NCBI GenBank assembly: GCA_026874595.1
Contig: CM049306.1
Span: 45,074,019 to 45,138,018 of the forward strand
Origin: Sipunculus nudus
Taxonomy: Eukaryota; Annelida; Sipuncula; Golfingiida; Sipunculidae
Reading direction: 5' to 3'
Length of the DNA: 64,000 bases
Positions within the stretch are counted from its first letter, which is position 1. Each line of letters begins with the position of its first letter. Shown here one piece after another: positions 1 through 9,122 of the stretch. A program made the translations under genes and the position numbers. The notes beneath the pieces were generated by a model. The model did no database searches. It had not been told where the DNA came from and was given only the letters and a program-made list of their open reading frames with translations.

Positions 1-989
1 GTCACAGATCTGACCAAAGTCAATAACGGTCCACTTTATGCAAGCAAAATTAGAGAGCCTAATCTGCTTCCAATACGGAAAGGACTTATGTGAGATATGT
101 GTACTTTGCTTTGTAATCGAATCTGAAATATGACAAAGATTCATCGGAAAAAAAATCACAAAATATACTAAGAATGCACCTAAACCTAATCAAGCGAGGA
201 TAACGATTAAATATGGTAAATATGAAATGGGTTTTAGTTACACATTTAAAGACACTGCATTGCATATTTATGTTTGAATGAAAAGTATGAAAATTCTTAA
301 AAAAACTCCCACAATCCATATAACTGTGACCTTGACCTGTTCAGGTAAATAGACCTTTAACATATGCCCGTCATTTAAATGAAAGATGCTTTTGAGAGAT
401 TTTTTTAAATCTTGCATTGCATATGAATTGGTAAGGATTTCAAAATTATACAGAAAATAATTTTAGAATTTATTTAAATATCCCAAAAGGAAACAAGTAT
501 GAACAAGACTTGATCAGCTCGGGAGACCCATAAGATGCACCTGCTATTATAATTAGAAGTAGATACCTGTAAAACTATTTAGAAGTAGTTTTTCATGTGA
601 AATGATAAAAAAAATTGTACAAAACAGATCATGACAAGAGCACTGCAAACATGTATAATACGCCCGTTGTGTATCTGGTGACCTCTGATGTCATTAAATA
701 TACGTGAATTTTGATGAGAAGGTAATTCAGGTGAGGAACTCTATTGGTAAATATGTATATTGAGTTTCATGAAAATCCACCAGTTTTTGGTAAGTAACCA
801 AGGTGCAGCAAGTTTGGTGACCTCTGGCCTTATAACATGTGCGTGGATTTTGCTGGAAATCAAAATTAGGCGAGGAATTATATTGATTAATATTTCTGCC
901 GAGTTTGATCAAAATCCATCGTATTCCTCGTTGTTTTTATCATGGCGACACCAAAAAGTAGCCTTGTGACCTCTGACCTCATTAAATAT

Positions 990-1288
990 GTTGGGATTTT
1001 GCCTATAAATGAGATAATCTATTGGAAGGTAGTAATGGTGAGTTTCGTGAGAAAAAATCATCAAACCTTGGTTGGGATTTTGCCTATAAATGAGATAATC
1101 TATTGGAAGGTAGTAATGGTCAAATCATCAAACCTTGGTTGGGATTTTGCCTATAAATGAGATAATCTATTGGAAGGTAGTAATGGTCAAATCATCAAAC
1201 CTTGGTTGGGATTTTGCCTATAAATGAGATAATCTATTGGAAGGTAGTAATGGTGAGTTTCGTGAGAAAAAATCATCAAACCTTGGTA
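990..1288 (+). repeat. 67/81-bp tandem repeat, four units
   Basis: Four units begin with GTTGGGATTTTGCCTATAAA at 990, 1071, 1138 and 1205. Spacings are 81, 67 and 67 bp. The first and last units carry an extra 14 bp (GAGTTTCGTGAGAA...), so two length variants alternate. The units are nearly identical, which suggests recent expansion. The open frames across it are a by-product of the repeat. Confidence 0.9.
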
Positions 1289-1395
1289 AGTTATCGCGGC
1301 GATACTAAAAGTTATCGGACGGATGGACGACAGGTAGACGGACTGACGGACTTTGGATTTACCAAAATACGTCCCGTCATAGCCAGGCGTATAAA

Positions 1396-1870
1396 AATCC
1401 AAAATGCATTCAAGTGTAACCAAAACCCAAACAACTCTGGAGACCCTTAAGATGCACTTGCTACTATAATTAGAATTAGATCCATGCAGTCAAACTTTTT
1501 GAGAAATAGTCACATATGGTATGTAAAATATTTGTATTAAAAAAATCATAAAAAAATCATAAAATCATTCAAGTGTGACCAAATCCTAATCAGCTCTTGA
1601 CACCTATAAGGTACACCCGCTACTACAATTAGAAGTAAATCTGAGTAAAACCTTTCGAGATATCGCGTCGCATATGAAATGTTATGATATTGCATAAAAA
1701 TTCTAAATTTAAAAACAAAAATAAAAAAAAAATCATTCAAGTATGACAAAAAAACCTAATCAACTATTGAGACCCGTGAGATGCACCTTCTCCTGCAATT
1801 TAGATCCGAGTAAAACTTTTCGAGACATCGCGTCGCATATAATAATTGTTTACCGACGGACGGACGGACA
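1396..1870 (+). repeat. degenerate repeat of about 165 bp, roughly three units
   Basis: A block running from an ATTCAAGTGTGACC-like start through GAGACCC.TAAGATGCAC and CGAGA.ATCGCGTCGCATAT recurs three times with drift. A related copy lies at about 481-640. The last unit ends in a GACGGACGGACGGACAGAC tail at about 1856. Confidence 0.55.
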
Positions 1871-2522
1871 GACTTAAGTCGAAGACGTGGTTATACTTAA
1901 AATGAACCTCTCCCAGTTAGTAAGTATGGATCGCCTGGACTAGAATGGCTTAGCTGTTACACTTAAAAATCAAAATCCGTTACATTTCAAGGAAACACTT
2001 TCTGTTTACATTTTACATGGATATGCTTACAAATACCCATGTATATTTAACTTGGCCTGAAAAAAAATTGTTATCCAACATATTTGAATTACATTACCCT
2101 CTTCACTACATTAATACCTAGGTGTATTTAGAAGGCCCCCTGCATTGTGGGTAACATATTTTGACGCCCACAAACCCTAACCAGTCTTGAAATCTTGATA
2201 TGATTCCAGACACAGGCGCTTGAATCGATAGTAATATCGCCTAACTATGAATGAAGCGCGCAAATAGAAACTATTTTGCTGAAATAGCACTACTAGTAAT
2301 ATAAAGATATAGAAAAGATAAAGTTAAATAAAAAAAAGGTTTACTGGTTTTACCTTTCCTGGTCTAAAATACTTAAATTTCAAAGTGCACATGACACACT
2401 AGAATCGAGTCCTGATTGCAGACAGGAGGACTCGGTTATAGAATTACTCGGATTCGAGTACTCGAGTACTCATATCAGCACTAATACGGTAACGAAGCGG
2501 TAGAAGAAAAAGATCATGTCAC

Positions 2523-2694
2523 CTGTTCTGCATTTGATATGAGGCTGCTGTTGAACCCATTCTCTGAGGGCCCTCACGGCACCGAGCCTTTCCTTCGGGT
2601 CCTCGTTCAGTTCTTTCTTCGCCTTGGCTAGGGTGGCCTTGTCCAGTTTACACTCATACTCACTGTCCTGGATCTCCACTTTGGAATGACTCAT
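2523..2694 (-). CDS. CRAL-TRIO gene copy A, first coding exon
   Basis: This exon encodes residues 1-57 of a cytosolic lipid-transfer protein of the alpha-tocopherol-transfer / retinaldehyde-binding type. The visible part is the helical CRAL-TRIO N-terminal domain, with LNEDPKERLGAVRALREWV and ending HIKCRT. It has the same length (172 nt), start and donor (ACAG|GTGACAT) as exon 1 of the complete copies B and C. An acceptor (CGAAAG) lies about 20 nt before the ATG, and a matching noncoding exon lies at about 3140-3330. No exons 2-7 follow before the window ends at base 1, so A is either a real gene continuing off the left edge or an orphan exon. The frame is intact and substitutions are few (E14 and K19 among them). 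Copy E is its inverted partner. Confidence 0.8.
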
Positions 2695-2835
2695 TGTGCT
2701 GGGATAAAATTAGCTTTCGAAGATTTAATGAAGAGTTATAACATAAATTAAATTTAAAAAGTCCATAACATGTCACTTGATACATGAATAAATTCACCAT
2801 TGTTATCATATGTTGGTCTACAATCCTTCATCTAC

Positions 2836-2836
2836 T

Positions 2837-2902
<66 letters not shown>
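2836..2902. repeat. (CA)n followed by (TA)n microsatellite
   Basis: A run of about 12 CA units passes directly into about 20 TA units. It lies in the short 5' intron of copy A. Copy E carries a shorter interrupted TA tract at the equivalent place (about 55367-55397), as expected if the two loci are homologous. Confidence 0.9.
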
Positions 2903-2905
<3 letters not shown>

Positions 2906-3139
2906 GTGTGTGTCATAAAATACATTTCGACATCCATTCAAATGGATACATGGAATATAACATTACAACATACCAATATCTTCTTCAGAATTAGCCAGAA
3001 CAGCTTCGTCAAATTTTGTGAAAAGTTTATGAGTGTATCATAAAAAAATAAACTGTACTTCCTCATGAAACCTTAAGCCAACAGTAAATAAAAGGGGCTT
3101 TATAGAAATGAGATCCTCCTGAAATTTTCATTTACTTAC

Positions 3140-3330
3140 CCACAGGAAAACACTTCAACAACGGTACTGTTGTCGTCTGGTACACCGTTGTATCAGGCAA
3201 TGTGTACTTCACTTCAATACTTCAATGCTCGGAATTCAAGCATGTCGCTGACGCAGAGGCCGTGACCTGAACCACGCATCGCCTGGTATAAAGGGTGAAG
3301 ACTAGCCATCCATACAAATCGAGAGGCCTT
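3140..3330 (-). promoter_or_regulatory. conserved 5' noncoding exon / proximal promoter of copy A
   Basis: Read on the minus strand, this block ends in the donor GTGG|GTAAGTAAATGAAA. It shares TACACATTGCCTGATACA, GGTTCAGGTCACGGCCT and TGGCTAGTC with blocks upstream of copies B, C and E. With the acceptor next to the coding ATG, it implies a spliced noncoding leader exon. The AGGTCA core (TGACCT at 3263-3268) is a nuclear-receptor-type half-site. The transcription start is not visible, so the outer boundary is approximate. Confidence 0.6.
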
Positions 3331-3639
3331 GTTTAACTGAGTATGAATGATGTATATCAGGGTAAAATTCAAGGAATGTTTAGAACTGCACTAGCTTGTA
3401 AGGAAACCTTATCTGTCATAAAAAAATGAGACCTATCTTGTATCGGGCAAGATCAAGAGTCATCAGAGACAGAGGCCTTTAATTTTATACATTCTCAGAC
3501 GATCTCGAGTAATTAAACATAGCTTATTCATATAAATATGAATATTATGAATGAATTATGAATAAAAACATGACAGAATATTTTTTAATTATTACAGAAA
3601 TACAACAGAATGTTTGCAAACTTATACCAGGGATAAATA

Positions 3640-4720
3640 CATAGCGTACATAGCCTTTATGCGTGAAATTAAAGGTGCCCATTTACATACTTTTTTAAAA
3701 GAACTTATGTGATCTCTGGCTTCTTCTGTGTATATATTAATAATCTAAGGGTAATTTGGTTGTGAAAAGTTCTTATAAGGTCTTCGTGAAAAATGTATGA
3801 ACTTGTTTATCAACAACATGTTTGTAAACACAGCAATGTTGATATACGGGAAAAACATATTATCTAAGGGGAAGATTGCATATATGCATAGGTAGAAAGG
3901 TCGCTTGTTGCAAAACGCCATTTGCAAAGTTCTGGATTATCTGATTTGCTGCCAGATACCCTTGTTGAATTTGTTTTGATTATATGGGGGGTCCAAATAT
4001 TATAAACACGTTGATCTGAACAAAACAAGCAGCCTATGTGCGGTGATATCCACGTTCTCTGGCCTATTTTAAGCTCCGAGGGATTACCTACAGTTTATAA
4101 AAGTCAGATAGGTGATTAGGCCCCTTTAAATTATTTAATCAAGGACAAAACAGTGTTTTTTCAATGGTGGTGCTACAAGGACGATCAGGAGATGGGGCTT
4201 CTAAGATTATTTTAGTCTCCATATATTAAAGTCAGCTATTCAGGTTCCCTATCTGTAGAAGTTATGTGATTTCTGGCTTACTCTGCGTACAAATTAACGA
4301 ACTTAGGTAATTCACGCTAAGAAAGGTTCTTAGATAATACCTCTGTCTCAGATGTATGACCTTTCTTGTCCACAAGCTCTTAGTAAACACGCTTAATGCG
4401 CACATGTTCATAAACAGAAAACCCATGCAACTTGATGGTGGTTCGATGCATATGTACGTTAGCTGAAAAGGTCAAAAGCTGTAAACCTGCCATTTGCAAA
4501 ACTGGTCTGCTTTGCCCGCCAGATGTCATTGTTGAACGTGTTTGGATTATTTTTTGGCACCCCTCCCTTTTTGTTATAAAAATGAGGTTATAAACTTAAC
4601 TATAACATCCTATGTACCGTGGGATCGGTGTTTCCTGACCTACTTTTATGAAAGGTTCAAGGAATCATCTATAGTTGATAGACGTCCTTTATCAGATAGT
4701 CCCTTTTAAGTTCAGTTGCT
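3640..4720 (+). repeat. two tandem copies of a repeat of about 470 bp
   Basis: The two copies start near 3640 and 4210. Each contains CTTATGTGAT.TCTGGCTT, a TAGTAAACAC-like segment, CCATTTGCAAA and TTGTTGAA.TTTGTTT in the same order. A third copy lies at about 37110-37550. They sit in the upstream part of copy A and are missing from the matching position of copy E, so they were inserted in A or lost from E. Confidence 0.7.
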
Positions 4721-5795
4721 TTTCGGGATTCATAATTTTACTGTGTCCTGGTTAATTCATATTTCACAGAACTGTCGTCATTAACTGCTAGACCATGCCG
4801 GTGCTACAGTTCGTGGAGCTGTACCTGAAGAAATAGGAGAAAAAGTCCGGAAATTACGAACACCAAGGGGTAATAAGATAAGGTCCTTTAAATTAATATC
4901 GCCCAAATGTAGTGATGATGCAAGGCAACCCTGGACTCAGCGGTGCTATGGTTGTGTTTATACTTTGAAACTTTCGGAACATACGGCGCCATAAGCTCTC
5001 ATTGAAAATCTAGTGTAAAGTTGGCGGTAAAGTTGAGCGGAATTTATCGTGACACCCACGGATTTCTGTTCGTTTGCCGTGTTGAGCGACGAAACGTCTC
5101 CCTACCTCCGTCGCTCTTAGAACTTTTCGTCACCTATCCATATTCTAAATTAATGTAGCATCTTTGGCAAAAATTCGGTAAATAAAATTTAAAAAAAAAC
5201 ATTAAAATTAATAATACACCCATGAAACAAATATAATTTTTAATTTTATTCACTTGTATTTATATTCGTATGTACTGGTGTTTTTCTATGTAACAGAACA
5301 TGCTCTATGACCCTTCTTTGTGAACTCCATGTCCTTAACAGGGTTTGACACCAAACCTGACTAAGCGTAACGTAACAACTTAGACGACCAGGGGTCGAGT
5401 GCATTGAGTCACAATCTTCCCATTAAGTTCTCAGAACGCTGGCCGTGAAAAATCTCAAGGCTCGACGGCTTAGATTCCCCGGCTTTGAGGCCTTTGGTTT
5501 ACCCACAGAACTTGGTATTTAATTTATGTTTTAATTGTTATACTACACAACACAGCAGTCAAAGATATATGAAACCAACCAAGATGATGTACTGATAATA
5601 ATTTTATTTGGGTAATGCTACCCAGCCATGACTGTAACAAAAACAGAAACCCTTCCTGCTTCAGATAATTTGTGCTAATATTATACGTGTATATTATTAT
5701 TGTATGTTGAAACCTGTCTCCATGTTTAAGGGAATATATGTTTAAGCAACTGAAAAGTCCACTTTAAAAACATAACTCGCAAGACAAACCTTAGG

Positions 5796-6158
5796 TATCA
5801 CCTGATTTCAACATGGGGACTAAATGCCTATCTTACACTATATTTAAGTAAACAAATCAATTAAAAAGCTGCAAAAGCAATGTTTGCAGCACAAGATTGC
5901 AAGCACACTTATGCCGGTCAAGCTCATTAATCTCATGCAAAAAACAAACACTTTTGGAAGCTGGTGATTGGTTGATGTAAACACTCATGGGATCACGGAA
6001 AAGAGTCCAAAATGTCGTGAAACGTAAATTCGGATATTTAATCTCTTGAATGTCTCATAAGGCTTTGGTCAATTTGTCGTAAAAACACAGTATATTATTA
6101 GTATATATTATTTAAGAGTATATTAATTTAACGATCACGTGCAGTATGACAGCTCAGG
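5796..6158. other. spacer between copy A upstream region and copy B 3' end
   Basis: No gene is visible. On the minus strand the part next to 6159 should hold the copy B 3' UTR. No canonical AATAAA is seen there, only AT-rich variants around 6090-6125. Confidence 0.5.
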
Positions 6159-6301
6159 TTAATCCACATTGAGTTTCCTGAACGAGGCCTCCATGCCAGT
6201 GGCTGCCGGACGAAGTTTATCGTTGACTCCATAACGCCCATCTGTCCAGCGCATCAGACGGTTACGGAACTCTGCCGCAGTCACTTCCTTACGGAAGTTG
6301 G
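6159..6301 (-). CDS. copy B coding exon 7 (residues 274-320, stop)
   Basis: The terminal coding exon after CTCACAG encodes EFRNRLMRWTDGRYGVNDKL and ends MEASFRKLNVD with TAA at 6161-6159. The tail is shared almost unchanged with copies C and D. Confidence 0.94.
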
Positions 6302-9091
6302 CTGTGAGTGGAAATTCAATACAATTATATGACAATTTACGCTTATACTTTCACAATGCGTAACAGTTTAATTTGTAATAATCCCAAAGTGCAGCTAGGA
6401 GAAATTTCGAGGAACGCTTATTGCCATTATTTAAACTGAATAGATAAGATTTTGTTCTAGCCTTTAAAATATACGTACCGGCATGGTATGAAGGCAAAAA
6501 GGATTGTTTTGTCTGCAAAAGCAGGTATAGCATGATAATTTAGGATTTTAACAATAATGTTTATATCAATGTGGTCTACCTGTAATTTCTTTAATGGAAC
6601 CCGCGTGTGGCCCGGTGTATTCATCGGGAAGATATTCTTCTGGCAATAGCTCCATTGGTATGTGTTTATAAACGCCATCAAGCGAATGTCCATGCAGATG
6701 GACCTGGGAAAAGATAATAGCAATAATTAAACAAAAAATTATAATTTTAATATTATTCATTTATTGTTATTCATTTTTTTGTATGGATATGTTCTAAAAA
6801 ATGAAATTGCATTCATCTCATCAATTCTCAACTGTTAACAAACATAAAGCTCAAGAACTGTGGTTGATACAAGCTTAAAAAATAAATTAGACTGATGAAA
6901 TCTCTAAGATAAGTCTCTTATACGGAACTTCCCCACTTACCCTGCTTTTCAGTTTTGGGGTCATCATGGTCAACATAAAGCTGACAATGGCTTCCACACC
7001 AGCACCCATGTTATAGAAATGAAATGATTTGTATCGTCCAGGGAAGTTACCCTGCAATACAAAATAAAAACAGCATTAAATAACATGTTGAATGAAGACA
7101 AACTGTAGCTTAACGTATCGAAGTTTAATCCCTCTTGCCATTCCGAGTCTACCAAAGAAGAGTCTTTCGATCCATTAAGGATTCCGTGTCGTGTTTTTAC
7201 GTGTAGTTGTATCTCCAAAAGCTTTTCCTTGGCTTTCACTTCAGACCAGGTTAAGAGAAACAAACATATCCATGTGAATATTCATGGGTAGTTCACAAGT
7301 AAAGAATTTACATTTATTACAAGCGATTTTCAGTCTTTAATGTCAATGAAGGATGCTCATGAAATTTTGTTGAACAGTGGGAAATAGAGCTTGGAAAAAG
7401 GATTAAATTTTAGGTCAAACCCTGTTGTACGAAACAAAACACACGAGATATAGCGGGCAAAGGGGGGTGGGGCTGAATTTATTTGTATCCAGATCCGCAT
7501 ATCAATTGGACCAATCCGTCCATTTTTTTTCTCTCCCAATTCGCTTATGGCCAATCCTTAAACAAAATGGCATCGAAATCCATCCAGTACTTTCGAAGAT
7601 ATGGCTCGGATACACACACACATGCAACAAAAACGGCCGAGCATCATTGTTGGAGGCATAACCTCTTCATCCTAGGACCTCAGGAAGTTGTTTTACGATT
7701 GCGGAACATCATGTCTTCGTGAAACGTAAATTATGAAAATAAGTTTGACAAATTAGAGCCAGGTACCAGTCTACACACCTGCCAGCAGTTGACCCACTTC
7801 CTTAATTTGTCTGGGCCCCACCTGGTGTTATGTTTCAGAGTCGTTCCCGTCAGATCAAAAAAATACATACGTCCGTTAACCTGGACCCCTTCGTCCCATT
7901 CATGTTCGAGGGAGACTATTGTGTTCAGTCTGACTTCGAGATCCACTGATACTTCAGCCGGAATAGCTCCTAAAAGAGAAAAAAATGCCACCTGCTAGAA
8001 TTTCAGGATAAGGAGGTCTTTCGAAAAATTACTTTATATATAGTGCATTTTATATTTATTAATCAACGACGCGTGTTATCAACCGGTTAAAGGGCACTTG
8101 ACTTGTGCATTTTGGCTCACCGCCCCGGAATGAAATCGACAAACGTAACAAGTCATGTAATATCATTCTGCATAGTGACGCACCGCCCAGGAATGATACA
8201 GAAAACATACTAAAACCGTGGTTATGTGAAGGTTCATGTGCACTGTTGAAGTGTTTCACTTGAATGCAACATGAAACAGAGCGACTGTACACGGTTGATT
8301 GTGTTGACTGCATGCGTGATCGTAAAGATATCATGTACCAGGGTGTTGAGGATTGCCTTCAAATTCTACTTTTGCAGTCGTATCATCCCTTGGCCTGAGG
8401 CACGCAGGACCGATCCCCCGCCCTCAGGCCAACACGAAGACAATGCCAAACAACAATTTTAATAACATGTAAAAATAAAAATCATACGGTTAGAGCGTTA
8501 TTGCCATTTTAATTCAAAATTGCCTGAAGCCGATACGGAATCTATCAGAGTAGATTAAGGAATCACGAATGAATATTGGTCAATTCCGTTATTGATTTAA
8601 ATTTACAAAGAGCTGTTGGGATATTTCGTCTGCATATATGGTCAGACAGACAGGAACAGGTAAATCTATGCTGATTAACCGAATGTCCTTTATCCAAAAT
8701 TACAATAAAGATATTTTATACTTATTTTATTAGCCCAGATTGGCTGTAGCTGTGACTTACCATAGCGGAAAAGAAGGATTCTACAGCCGTCCTTCGTTCT
8801 CTTCGGAAGTGGCAGCATAAACCTATAATAAAGCAAACAGAAAGCAATTAAAAAGCGCATTTACCTCCACTAGCGGCATAAAAAATCATTATCCTCCATA
8901 CGCAGGTTCTACATTTGGATCTTTAAAATCTATGAGGGTTGGATTGTTTACGGGGCCCGCATGAGGATGTCGCATGCGGTATATAAAGTTGCCGGTACAT
9001 GCTCTTGTCCTCGGGAAAAAAAACCTTGCCTCCCCGACTTGCCTCCCCAGTGTAAATATTTGAATTGAATATTGAATCAAAACATTTTACT

Positions 9092-9122
<31 letters not shown>

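Larger units (their letters stand above)
1..2522. other. left-edge non-coding stretch, possibly intron 1 of copy A
   Basis: No exon is recognisable here. If copy A is a full gene, this is the start of its first coding intron, because exon 2 (which would show GGTGCAGTGTAT on this strand) is not found down to base 1. The stretch holds short runs of GACGGACGGAC type (about 1315-1345 and 1853-1872) and several diverged copies of a CAAACCTAATCA...GATGCACCTGCTA motif (about 485-640, 1425-1480, 1575-1690 and 1745-1860). These look like fragments of dispersed repeats. Confidence 0.5.
2523..5795. repeat. left arm of the outer inverted duplication (pairs with 53715-55668)
   Basis: Exon 1 of copy A, its 5' intron, its leader exon and its upstream DNA match the reverse complement of the copy E locus. 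Clear anchors are GGTAATGCTACCCAGCCATG (about 5611) against CATGGCTGGGTAGCATTACC-like sequence near 53885, and the ATCTGAAGCAGGAA.GG segment. The match fades near 5795. The segment 3420-4780 is largely absent from the right arm. Confidence 0.8.
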
